Positions 8,657 through 16,606 of a DNA stretch of 57,301 nt are shown one piece after another. A model generated the notes under the pieces. That model was given only the letters and a program-made list of their open reading frames with translations, was not told the DNA's origin and made no database searches. How positions within the stretch are numbered: the first letter of the stretch is position 1; every line of letters begins with the position of its first letter. The DNA comes from a bacterium (lineage in GTDB: Bacteria; Vulcanimicrobiota; Vulcanimicrobiia; Vulcanimicrobiales; Vulcanimicrobiaceae): positions 1-57,301 of the forward strand of contig JAJYCL010000019.1 in NCBI GenBank assembly GCA_021778415.1, in the 5' to 3' direction. Both the position numbers and the translations under genes were made by a program.

Positions 8657-9774
8657 GAAGGATTTAAACCAGCAACGTAATCGGTCACCGCCCCTCGATT
8701 GCCTTCCAGATTGGCATTTGAGAATGGATTATTCTTAACATCGTATCCGTTATCGAATGTGAGACCCATTTGCATAAGGACGATATTTTCGACCAATTGT
8801 GCATCGGCCTCTTCATTGTCGCAATTCTTGGGATTTCGACACTCCCCATGACTATGAGCATCGGAAATATACTTCGCGAGACCTTTGGTCAATAAATCAT
8901 GGCCGTGCCCAGCCAACTCATGCGCCAATGCGGCCGCTGTTCCGGGTCGTGTATTATTAGCAAGAATCAAAACATCCATTGTCTTACCGCCCCAACGGCC
9001 GTTGACAAGGTGAGCTTGAATCTTCCCCTCACATTTGTCACAGTTGATGGATTTTACCAAAACGACATTGAAATTCCAGTTTTTGTCATTAGCCAGATCA
9101 TTGAAGAACGAGGCGAGTGGGATGCTTTCTCTTTTAAGCCAATCGAGAGTTCCGTTAAGCGAAGGATCAATGTAGGAGAAATCATACCCAGACGGGTCAT
9201 CTAAGGCGTAGGCGTCGGGGGATGTCCAGGAACCGAGTTGCGGATCGTAGCTACGCACGCCTTGGATGGTCGTGTATTGATCGGTAATGCCGTCGGTGCG
9301 CGGCATGCCTACCAAGTTTCCTAGTCCTACTCCCGTTGCGGTTCCCGGTGTCAGGCTTTGCGGCGTGACCGTTCCGCCGTTCCATACAATCGTATTTGGG
9401 AACGGCGCGGGATTAGGTCCCCAGCATACCGGCTTGGAATCGGATTCCGAGAGCATACGCCCGGCGGCATCGTGGGTGTACGTGAGGGCGGTATTTCCCA
9501 CGAGCGGATTGCCGGCGTCGTTGATTTGGTATTGGACGAGAGCGCCGTCGGCACCGTAGCTGTAGACGAAGAGCCCGGCTTGGGTTAAGGCGCTGGATTG
9601 CACATCTAGGCTTTTGAGTTTGCCGTCGGCGTAGTAATTGTGCGTGCTAGTTGCCGGGGAAGTGATCGCACTGCCGCTGGGTTCGGTGGATTGGATTTCC
9701 CGGCCGGCAATATCATAGGTGTTGTTGATCGCTGCATCGGTAGAGGCGTGGGCAACGAGTGTTCGGCTACTCAA
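8653..9774 (-). CDS. truncated Rhs core with zincin-like toxin tip
   Basis: The 373 residues hold late Rhs core with YD-type repeats (TYDIAGREIQ, YTHDAAGRML) and the pre-tip block GVRSYDPQLGSWTSPDAYA. The sequence then jumps to DDPSGYDF without the usual QKSYMYN-type linker. The tip (from about residue 200) carries AHELAGHGHD and, further on, NEEADAQLVEN. This suggests a gluzincin-like metallopeptidase, but the His-Glu-His spacing is one residue longer than HExxH. Four Cys (CDKC; CRNPKNC) may bind metal or form disulfides. There are no N-terminal secretion or shell-forming repeats, so the gene is a 5'-truncated carrier. The next gene overlaps by ATGA. Confidence 0.6.
   Translation of the reverse strand: MSSRTLVAHASTDAAINNTYDIAGREIQSTEPSGSAITSPATSTHNYYADGKLKSLDVQSSALTQAGLFVYSYGADGALVQYQINDAGNPLVGNTALTYTHDAAGRMLSESDSKPVCWGPNPAPFPNTIVWNGGTVTPQSLTPGTATGVGLGNLVGMPRTDGITDQYTTIQGVRSYDPQLGSWTSPDAYALDDPSGYDFSYIDPSLNGTLDWLKRESIPLASFFNDLANDKNWNFNVVLVKSINCDKCEGKIQAHLVNGRWGGKTMDVLILANNTRPGTAAALAHELAGHGHDLLTKGLAKYISDAHSHGECRNPKNCDNEEADAQLVENIVLMQMGLTFDNGYDVKNNPFSNANLEGNRGAVTDYVAGLNPS
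9205..9273. repeat. 69-bp direct repeat, copy 1 (Rhs core end)
   Basis: This segment encodes the IQGVRSYDPQLGSWTSPDAY block of the core. It is nearly identical (one visible mismatch) to 10464-10532 in the same orientation. Conserved core ends like this are the sequence over which Rhs tips recombine. Confidence 0.8.
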
Positions 9775-9813
9775 AAACAGTCCACAACTCCGTGAAACAC
9801 GATTGGCCCTCCC

Positions 9814-10065
9814 CTAGCCTACACCGATATTCCTTAACTGCGAAACCGGATTCCAGCCTTTTGGCGGTGCCTCCCTTTTGTTCCACCATTGACAGCCATT
9901 CGCAATCCATCGGTCTCGATACGACTCATAGTTATCGCCGTTCACACCGTCATCGAAACCAAATTCAAAGCCGCAACAGCTGCATATAAAGAACGACTCT
10001 GCAAGGGGAACATCTGAAAAACCCTCAATTGGGAATCCGCATACCGGGCAAAGCTCGTTGCTCAT
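9814..10065 (-). CDS. zinc-ribbon protein, putative immunity protein
   Basis: The 83-residue product has paired CPVCG and CSCCGFEFG motifs (two CxxC knuckles, about 21 residues apart) followed by NYESYRDRWIANGCQWWN and a short C-terminal helix. This matches a widespread family of small zinc-ribbon proteins (CPxCGFEFGxDD...YRxxWIxxGxxW) often found beside polymorphic toxins. The ATG overlaps the upstream tip stop as ATGA, and the product is cytosolic. The family assignment is good; the immunity role comes from context. Confidence 0.65.
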   Translation of the reverse strand: MSNELCPVCGFPIEGFSDVPLAESFFICSCCGFEFGFDDGVNGDNYESYRDRWIANGCQWWNKREAPPKGWNPVSQLRNIGVG

Positions 10066-10532
10066 GGGAGTGAACTCGCTGGCGAACCCGCGACATGGTT
10101 CATAAAGTAGTCATATCCTCCCATCGGACCACCTTTGGGCCTCATTATTTTCTCAAGCCCCCATTCAGAAATCATGTTTATCGAAATGGCGTGTAGCGTT
10201 TTCACGACGTGATTTAAATTTTCCGATATTCCATGAGTTGGCGCCGTCCTCAACGTCTTGAATCGAGTCGGGGGGTGATTCTTTTTGCTCTACATCTTCT
10301 TCATCATCTGCTTCTGCGACCTGCGCCACTAGGCGCCTCGACGGCCCGTCCGGCCAATTCACCGAAAGGAGTCCGGATTTGACCCGGAACCCACTCGGTT
10401 CGCTATACGACACGGGATTCTTCCCATTGTACAAGTAGCTTTGTTGGGACATGGGGTGGTGCCGGCGTAGGCGTCGGGGGATGTCCAGGAACCGAGTTGC
10501 GGATCGTAGCTGCGCACGCCTTGGATGGTCGT
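10062..10532 (-). pseudogene. Rhs core end plus toxin tip, frameshifted twice
   Basis: The 3' part of the Rhs core (SYDPQLGSWTSPDAYAG) runs into a frame change just before SQQSYLYNGKNPVSYSEPSGF, the junction with the tip. The tip (about 70 residues, ending RRENATRHFDKHDF) hits a stop at 10165, while a second frame continues ISEWGLEKIMRPKGG... to 10062 and overlaps the zinc-ribbon gene as ATGA. The HFDKH stretch recalls the start of some RNase-type polymorphic toxins, but this is weak. Both indels make a functional product unlikely. Confidence 0.6.
10464..10532. repeat. 69-bp direct repeat, copy 2 (Rhs core end)
   Basis: Same orientation and sequence as 9205-9273 apart from one mismatch. The two copies lie 1.26 kb apart and bracket the zinc-ribbon cassette. 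Recombination between them would excise it. Confidence 0.8.
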
Positions 10533-10654
10533 TTACTGAACCGAGATCCGCGAAATGACGGAACTACGCGACGAAACGACGTGCAGCAGTTCTGCGCGTA
10601 CGAATCGCCAACGGGACCAAATCTCGACGGTGCGAACCAAATTGCAGGTTCGCC

Positions 10655-11341
10655 CTATGGAAATGCGCTTCGTAAATCCGAATCTTTTATGTCGAATGTA
10701 AAAAATTGAATTTTGCCATTGATTGTAGTGCCTAAATATCGACGCAGCAGAAAGTTACCATGGCTGTCCGAGACCTCTACATATACTCGTCCTGCTAGAA
10801 GACTATCCGCATACACAAAACGGCCGTCTATCTCAGGTTCTGCGTATTCGTTTTCATTTACGGAATCACCAGTTTGGGAGCCAGTCGGCGCAATTACTAG
10901 TCGCACCGACAATCCCGAATTTGGTAGAGTACCCGCCACAAAAGTATGGCCGTCAGAATGCCGAAATGCGCCCAAACTCATAACGACATCGCGATAAACT
11001 CCAGGCAAGACGGAAAAACTATCTCCTCCAGCACAATATTTCGACGAGCTTACATACAAATCAATGATTCCGGGAGTCGTCGGAATTCGCATTCGAAATA
11101 GACCATTTGTTTCCGTAATTTTGTATCGGCTGGTCGTACGGTGACTCCCATCACGAGGGTCCCCCGAAATGACGGTTACGTCTTTTACCGGACCGCTGTT
11201 TCTACAAGGAAGTATCGTTACATGAAGACCCTGCGCGGTTGGTGGATCACCAAGTACCCTGATGGGAGACGCAAGAAGCGACGCATATACAATAGCAAAA
11301 AATATATGACACTTAAAGGATGCAACCAACTTTGTTTTCAT
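10655..11341 (-). CDS. hypothetical secreted beta-rich protein
   Basis: The 228-residue product starts at the Met that opens a signal peptide (MKTKLVASFKCHIFFAIVYA...). The mature part has two repeated-looking beta blocks (GLHVTILPCRNSGPVKDVTV... and GLSVRLVIAPTGSQTG...), the style of carboxypeptidase-regulatory or Ig-like modules. Two Cys could bridge. No family is named with confidence. It lies between probable immunity genes and Rhs fragments. The frame is open to 11413, but the signal peptide decides the start. Confidence 0.5.
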   Translation of the reverse strand: MKTKLVASFKCHIFFAIVYASLLASPIRVLGDPPTAQGLHVTILPCRNSGPVKDVTVISGDPRDGSHRTTSRYKITETNGLFRMRIPTTPGIIDLYVSSSKYCAGGDSFSVLPGVYRDVVMSLGAFRHSDGHTFVAGTLPNSGLSVRLVIAPTGSQTGDSVNENEYAEPEIDGRFVYADSLLAGRVYVEVSDSHGNFLLRRYLGTTINGKIQFFTFDIKDSDLRSAFP

Positions 11342-11405
11342 ACTTATTTGACTTTCTGCTCCGTAGCGGCCTAGGTACAAACGGAAGTGGGCTGGCTTCC
11401 CGGTT

Positions 11406-11894
11406 TTAAACACAATGCCGAACGATTACCAAGCCGGTATGCTCGGGCGTGAATCGAAACCGGCTTGAGTAATAGTCTTCCGTTCGCCTTAGTAGCCCTG
11501 CCACAACATAACGATAGATATCTGGGCCATTTACCTCCGATGTCGCTTCACATGCTATTTGAACCGCATTACGGTCTTCAGGTAAAATATAGATATATCC
11601 ATCCCGGATCCAATATTTCCCAGTATTTTGGACCTCACTTTGCGATTCCGATGCTATGTTTGCAAAATGCGCCCGGTGATAACCCTCTCGCAATAGACGA
11701 GAAAGTTTCCCCATGTCAGGTGGATGGCCATGGAGAAGAATTGCCGAGTCTTTCACTGATCGAGATATAGAATGCAGGACGGTGGATTCGATAATGCTGT
11801 TCTCCCCCATGCCAAATGACCAAGGTCCCGGGCCATCTCCGTGATTTCGAAAATTCATCCATGTTTCGGTTACTTTGACAAGATTGAGAAGCAT
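11406..11894 (-). CDS. hypothetical cytosolic protein, candidate immunity protein
   Basis: The 162-residue product has no signal peptide and no recognised domain. The start ATG follows GCGGAA. Its N-terminus (LVKVTETWMNFRNHG) and a central acidic block weakly resemble the 201-residue protein at 5589-6194. It is followed 64 bases on by a secreted protein gene. Bases 11895-12064 hold no gene that I can support. Confidence 0.4.
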   Translation of the reverse strand: MLLNLVKVTETWMNFRNHGDGPGPWSFGMGENSIIESTVLHSISRSVKDSAILLHGHPPDMGKLSRLLREGYHRAHFANIASESQSEVQNTGKYWIRDGYIYILPEDRNAVQIACEATSEVNGPDIYRYVVAGLLRRTEDYYSSRFRFTPEHTGLVIVRHCV

Positions 11895-12064
11895 TATTTT
11901 TCCGCCAATTGCAATGAAACAAATTCAGTATTAGAAGCCTATTTTCCACGGATCGCACTCGCCTGCCAACCGAGGGTTAGGGACTCTTCCCTGCTAAGCA
12001 GAAAGTGCCCATGGAATCGGGCCAGTCTCGGCTTTTCGATTGATTTCGCTTATGGGTTGGCTTA

Positions 12065-12613
12065 CTAAAAATCATAGGCGTCAAGGATGCCGCCGGGAAC
12101 GTCAGCTCTTTCTACTTCGAAGTAAAATCTTAGGCCACTTTTGTCGAAACTTTCGGACGTAATACATTTACCGTTCTGGCTTTTGTTTTCGAGAAAGTGC
12201 CCACCACCTCGAAAAGCTCTTTTCTCAATCACTCGGTCCCGGAGTTCATCTCCACAATCGAGTTTCGCCAAGCTCTCACCAAATTTTTGAGAGAGATCAA
12301 CATGAATGATCGCGGCACTTTTTTTCCAATTTTGATTAAGGGGCTCAGAGATATTGTGCGCGTGTTCACTGCGCAGCATTTCACGAACGGCCACCAGGCG
12401 ACTTCTTCCACGTTTGTCATATATTTCGACAACATTCCTACGGCTGCCGATGTAAAACACAAGCAAAAACTTACTTTTCGGAATCTGACTTGAAGCCACG
12501 TAAACTTTTTCGCCATGCGAGCCTTGGGAACAAGATGGAAGGTTCACTATAAGTAAGAATGAGAGCACGACTAGGCGCGCGAGTAACCGACCCCGCGAAC
12601 TAACATTAATCAT
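12065..12613 (-). CDS. putative lipoprotein, candidate immunity protein
   Basis: The 182-residue product has an N-terminal hydrophobic segment (LARLVVLSFLLIVN) ending in LPSC, a plausible lipobox, so it is probably lipid-anchored. The rest is a soluble alpha/beta-looking domain with two further Cys. It follows a frameshifted Rhs tip (12658-13025). Lipoprotein partners are common for toxins that act in the periplasm or on the envelope. The function is inferred from context. Confidence 0.45.
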   Translation of the reverse strand: MINVSSRGRLLARLVVLSFLLIVNLPSCSQGSHGEKVYVASSQIPKSKFLLVFYIGSRRNVVEIYDKRGRSRLVAVREMLRSEHAHNISEPLNQNWKKSAAIIHVDLSQKFGESLAKLDCGDELRDRVIEKRAFRGGGHFLENKSQNGKCITSESFDKSGLRFYFEVERADVPGGILDAYDF

Positions 12614-12657
12614 CCGGCGTTAGCCCCAATGGAATTGCGAAAGTCGCGTTAGTTACC

Positions 12658-13025
12658 CTATCCATGTTGAAATCGTCTCCGGAAGGCTTGTCCATATAGA
12701 ATGCCCATCGCGCTCTCATAGATGCCAGCTTCCGTGGCAATGGCTGATTCCCATTCACGATTAGACGGAATTTCATTGACGTGAAAAAGAGGTAGGGAGT
12801 CTGATCCAGCGATCTCTTCTGCTGTATGATATCGGATTATCGCTGTTGTACATGTACTTTGTTGGGACATTGGGTCGTGGACGTTGCCAGCTTAGGCGTC
12901 GGTGCGCGGCATACCGACGAGCTGCCCCGCTGGATTCGTAATAAACAAGAATGTATTGCCATCCCATCGGTATTGTTGATCGCAGCGTCGGCATCGTAGA
13001 GTGCGGCAAACGGAGCGCGCAACCG
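12658..13025 (-). pseudogene. Rhs core/tip junction with multiple frame breaks
   Basis: Three frames together rebuild a core end. ALYDADAAINNT matches the core at 9.77 kb (ASTDAAINNT). In another frame DGNTFLFITNPAGQLVGMPRTDA meets a stop. In a third, TKYMYNSDNPISY is the tip junction. The apparent tip (HTAEEIAGSDSLPLFHVNEI...FQHG) is about 60 residues. No single product can be made, so this is an eroded cassette. Confidence 0.55.
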
Positions 13026-13044
13026 CTGGCCCTCATCCGCTCAA

Positions 13045-13314
13045 CTAGGGGCACCTATTCCCAAGTAACACAACAAAAGCAACCGCCATGGCCATCGAAA
13101 TCAGAGATGCAAACGTTGACCACACAATAAAACCCATCAGAGTGGGGCTACCCGTCCCAAACGTTAGCAGAGACTTGCTTATACGGGCGGCCACTCCCGA
13201 CCCGAGACTCCAGCGCGAGTTCATTCGCCAATGAACGATGCGCGGATGTGCTCGGTTAAAAAGTGTTGTCGCAATTACGCCAACTGCGGATATAATAAAA
13301 GCTATATAAATCAT
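13045..13314 (-). CDS. small membrane protein
   Basis: The 89-residue product starts at an ATG with an excellent ribosome-binding site (GGAGGA, five bases upstream). It has an N-terminal membrane span (IYIAFIISAVGVIATTLF) and two more near the C-terminus (GFIVWSTFASLISMAMAVAFVVLL). The strong translation signal argues that the gene is live. It may be a membrane immunity protein for a neighbouring tip, but no family is recognised. Confidence 0.5.
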   Translation of the reverse strand: MIYIAFIISAVGVIATTLFNRAHPRIVHWRMNSRWSLGSGVAARISKSLLTFGTGSPTLMGFIVWSTFASLISMAMAVAFVVLLGNRCP

Positions 13315-13499
13315 TCGCTTCCTCCATCTGTGCACAGGACTTTACTATCGTCTATCCATTGATAACTCGCCGAGACACCAACTTTCAAGAATCCGATTCC
13401 CGTTCTTTCGGCGACCGTAATTAACTAGTTTATCCTGAGAATGGGATCCATGTTAGCGCGCCAGCGAGCCCTAGCCCTGCCATTGCGTTAACCGTCCGA

Positions 13500-13690
13500 C
13501 CACTTACGAAACTCTTGACTTCGGTGGATGACATTCGTTGTGGCAGAAAACGGTCTACCCGTTTTGGTCGCGATCATCATAGGCAATTTCCGAATACCCG
13601 GAATTAAGCGGCGTTAAATCCGCAATCGTCCCGACCGTACTTTCGTCGCGTTGCCCAGCTGGATTCGTCGTAAACAAGAACGTTCTTATT
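13500..13690 (-). pseudogene. Rhs core fragment
   Basis: The frame encodes LFTTNPAGQRDESTVGTIAD, then LTPLNSGYSEIAYDDRDQNG, a stop and VFCHN. This is the block that precedes tips in this Rhs family and is homologous to the fragment at 4514-4870. There is no start and no tip. Bases 13315-13499 show nothing else that I recognise. Confidence 0.5.
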
Positions 13691-14636
13691 CTCGGCCGAA
13701 ACCGTGAAAATATTCAGTCGAATCCGATGCCTGATAGACGAGTACGTAGGTATTTGCCGGTAAATCGTGCTCCGGTAGTCGATCGAAACAACAACGCGCG
13801 TAATAATTTGCCTGAATAACCATTCCGAAGCGAAAGCGATTACCGACGGAAATATGCGCTCTCTCCATCAGGTACTTATCCAAATATCCATGAGCATTCG
13901 AAGAGAGGGCATAATCTGGAATGGGAGTCTTGACGAGCATCGAGCGAAATTCAAATGCTGGAATCCCAATTTGGCGTGTCCATTTTGAGTAGTGAATAAA
14001 TCGTCTTAAGAAGTTTTCAACCTCAGTATTCTTGGCAGAGTGTACGCCCTCCGCAAAAAGAAAAATTAGGTTTGCGATTTTAATACGCCTGATTCGTCGA
14101 ATGCCCAACGGCAAGGTTCCTGTCCCTGCATTTTCGACGACGGCCTTTGTGCCGTTTGCGATTAGCGAACCAACAAGCGAGTAAACGCCTGTAGAGTACG
14201 ACGGCTGATATCCTAACCAGCTAACATCGACATCGTCCAGGCTGTTCCTAGATAACGTCTCGGCTTTCCGTGCAAGTATTTTGGCTGCCTGCTGGACTCG
14301 GTTTTCGTCGAGAAATGTTCCGTCGGAAGCTATGTGACTCCGATTACTGTTCATTTGCGGGAACGATCGCGACAAATTGGCGCCTCCCTCGCGCCATGAA
14401 AAGGCATCAAATTTTAGAGGCAATTTGTGCAACAATTCGGCAAGCGATCGCGAATCGTGCGAAGGCGCACGATTGCCTACGGCTGCCAATGCGATAATCA
14501 TAGACCGCTCCGGAAGGGTGAAGTTCTGGCTGGTGACGGCTGCTTGCGCCAGGACGGTTGCTGCAACAAAACTGCCACAGACCGCTAATTTGCCCATAAA
14601 AATCGTTCGAAATGCTTTACCTATTTGCAATCGCAT
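13686..14636 (-). CDS. second secreted serpin-like protein
   Basis: The 316-residue product has an N-terminal signal segment (FMGKLAVCGSFVAATVLAQAA). The chosen ATG has GAAGAG nearby; an internal ATG at 14597 is an alternative. Serpin-like landmarks are an early SMIIALAAVGNRA helix, a central RIKIANLIFLFAEGVH...FLRRFI segment (compare serpin LxxANxxFVQxG...FLxxxxxYY), a FRSMLVKTPIPDYAL strand region, and the C-terminal NTYVLVYQASDSTEYFHGFG (serpin end: FLFxIxxxxTxxxLFxG). It is more diverged than the copy at 1812-2870. Together they suggest a small local family of exported protease inhibitors in a locus with protease-like toxin tips. Confidence 0.5.
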   Translation of the reverse strand: MRLQIGKAFRTIFMGKLAVCGSFVAATVLAQAAVTSQNFTLPERSMIIALAAVGNRAPSHDSRSLAELLHKLPLKFDAFSWREGGANLSRSFPQMNSNRSHIASDGTFLDENRVQQAAKILARKAETLSRNSLDDVDVSWLGYQPSYSTGVYSLVGSLIANGTKAVVENAGTGTLPLGIRRIRRIKIANLIFLFAEGVHSAKNTEVENFLRRFIHYSKWTRQIGIPAFEFRSMLVKTPIPDYALSSNAHGYLDKYLMERAHISVGNRFRFGMVIQANYYARCCFDRLPEHDLPANTYVLVYQASDSTEYFHGFGRE

Positions 14637-14728
14637 TATACATCTCTTCGACGTTGATCGACATTTCGATTTCCGCTGGGTGGAAAATATCCCACGGAAT
14701 CGTGCCAGCTTCATTTTTCCGGGGAACG

Positions 14729-15682
14729 TCAAACGCATACTGTTACGAGATTTTGAAAGCCATTTTTCTCGTAACCAAGTCCAAAGACATGATCCTGGTT
14801 TGTTATTGGACCACCTTCAACGATCATTGTTTGCGGACCGAAGCCCTTGAGAGGCAAACGAGCCATATTTTTTCCGTTTTGTAAATTTTGCAAAACAATT
14901 TCATCGCCATTAAAACGACTGATGTCTACGGAGCCTAACAATTCCTTACTAGCGGTAATCAGGACGGCGATATGGCCTTTCGAAATCTCAATTGACTTAA
15001 CGGCAAGGTCGACTCCGATATCAACAACAGCAGGCTGATTACAATTCGCATTCGCTGACCTTTCACTTTTCGGAAGGGCATTGGTGGCGTAGGCGACGCG
15101 TTTGCGAACAAGGCATTCCACGCGTGAATTTCGGCCTAACAGGAATCTTGCCCCAAGAGGTTCAGCAAAAACGGCAGAAACTACGGTGGATCGCGGAATA
15201 GGAACAATTTCCGTGAACGCCCCACCGCTCCCGGTATCGACATTAAAAACAACGCGTGAATAATCGGGAATCCTAAACCCAGGAGGGAATTGAGCTGTTA
15301 GAAGCCCGTTTTTAACTCCGCAGAACATATTTGCTTTATAACTGGCGCTCGGGGTTGAAGCCATGTTTGGCGAGCTAACGCCTAACATTGGAACGCAAGC
15401 GAAAAGCAGCATACCTTGTAAAATTGTGTCTCCCAGTCTTCTGAACCAAACCCGAGCTTCGTTTTCGACCTGGGCGGGGCCCACAATTCCGAGTCGCCAT
15501 GGCTTGTACATCTGCGCAGTCCTCCCATTCGGGTATTCACCTTCGATTGAAATTCGATCCGTAAAAATAATATTTGAAAGATTTTCAATCACGTTAAGTG
15601 GATTGTGATTTTCGTACAATTCGGAACGACTGTGGTTGTGGCCGAGGCGCTCCCTACATAGCCACTTGATTGTAGGACTCAC
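14729..15682 (-). CDS. hypothetical exported or membrane-anchored protein
   Basis: The 317-residue product starts at a GTG that overlaps the previous stop as GTGA. A single hydrophobic segment lies near residues 85-105 (ILQGMLLFACVPMLGVSSP). Either this is a type II membrane protein, or the true start is the ATG at 15412, which would make that segment a signal peptide. The mature region has several Cys and a NCNQPAVVDIGVD stretch that resembles YCQAVVDMGAD in the secreted protein at 16280-16606. No family is recognised. Confidence 0.45.
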   Translation of the reverse strand: MSPTIKWLCRERLGHNHSRSELYENHNPLNVIENLSNIIFTDRISIEGEYPNGRTAQMYKPWRLGIVGPAQVENEARVWFRRLGDTILQGMLLFACVPMLGVSSPNMASTPSASYKANMFCGVKNGLLTAQFPPGFRIPDYSRVVFNVDTGSGGAFTEIVPIPRSTVVSAVFAEPLGARFLLGRNSRVECLVRKRVAYATNALPKSERSANANCNQPAVVDIGVDLAVKSIEISKGHIAVLITASKELLGSVDISRFNGDEIVLQNLQNGKNMARLPLKGFGPQTMIVEGGPITNQDHVFGLGYEKNGFQNLVTVCV

Positions 15683-16086
15683 TCAGAATTGCCGTCGACG
15701 TATATATCGCGATATGGGGGACCATAGTATGGCTCGTCACAGGAGCGGAAAAAACATCCAAAGCGCAACAAAAACGTCTTCGCTGATTCGTCGACGCCCT
15801 TCTCTCGTGCTATCGCGGCAAGCAACGTTTCAATAAATTCATTCATACTGCGTGCGTTAAGTTCATTGACGACCATTATGTTGTTAAGCACGCCGATCTC
15901 TCCAGCACTCATCTCGAGCAATTGCTTTCGCAGCACCACCGTTATATCGAACCACTCCGTAACCGGCGATTCCTCAAATCCGATTATCACTGAAAATTGA
16001 TTATTATCAGGCTGAAACCTGAAATCAGTCCCTAGAACGTCCCTCCCTAGACTGTCTATAAGGGCAGCGATTCTTGGTGTGAGCAT
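15679..16086 (-). CDS. hypothetical cytosolic protein, candidate immunity protein
   Basis: The 135-residue acidic soluble protein has no recognised domain; several amphipathic helices are likely (EIGVLNNIMVVNELNARSMN, EFIETLLAAIAREKGV). Its stop overlaps the next gene's GTG start (GTGA), implying a two-gene unit with 14729-15682. Size and acidity fit the immunity proteins typical of Rhs loci. Confidence 0.45.
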   Translation of the reverse strand: MLTPRIAALIDSLGRDVLGTDFRFQPDNNQFSVIIGFEESPVTEWFDITVVLRKQLLEMSAGEIGVLNNIMVVNELNARSMNEFIETLLAAIAREKGVDESAKTFLLRFGCFFRSCDEPYYGPPYRDIYVDGNSE

Positions 16087-16279
16087 CTTAATTTATTTCC
16101 GGTTTGATAGGTACGTGAACCTTTTTTTTCTCTTCGTATTCATCTTTCGAATTCTTGACCTGCGCTGCCTTATGAGTCGCGCTATTTTGTATTTGCTCCG
16201 CATGGAATTGGTGTTAGAAAAACGTACAGCGTTCCGCCACTAGCCACTGAAGTGGGGCTGAGACTTACTATAAAGGTTG

Positions 16280-16606
16280 TCACATTATGGTATAGCGGAA
16301 GAATGACGGTTTTATGAACGAGCCCGTGTTTGCGAATATTTCCACTTTTGCCCGGACACCCGGATCCGCACCCATATCTACTACTGCTTGGCAGTAGTTC
16401 ATGGTCGCGAAGGTATTTGCCACGGGAAAGGATCGTTGCCGAGCGCTCGATGTCGAAAGGAATTCAGCAAGTTGTATAACCGGGCCCTTCGTTATCGATA
16501 TTCGGGAAGAGCCTCGAATTTTTAGAGGAGGCGGAACATTAGCCAACGCGGCCCCGCTCCAAAGTGCGATGCAAACGAAAACACAGAAGCTCGATACCGC
16601 CCTCAT
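16280..16606 (-). CDS. secreted immunity-like protein, probably frameshifted near its end
   Basis: A signal peptide (MRAVSSFCVFVCIALWSGAALA) is followed by a short beta-rich domain. The ATG overlaps the upstream metallopeptidase-tip stop as ATGA. After the stop at 16280 another frame continues in a convincing way (HNVTTFIVSLSPTSVASGGT, then LYVFLTPIPCG) to a TAG at 16182. The original protein was probably about 30 residues longer and an indel has truncated it. No family is named. Confidence 0.5.
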   Translation of the reverse strand: MRAVSSFCVFVCIALWSGAALANVPPPLKIRGSSRISITKGPVIQLAEFLSTSSARQRSFPVANTFATMNYCQAVVDMGADPGVRAKVEIFANTGSFIKPSFFRYTIM

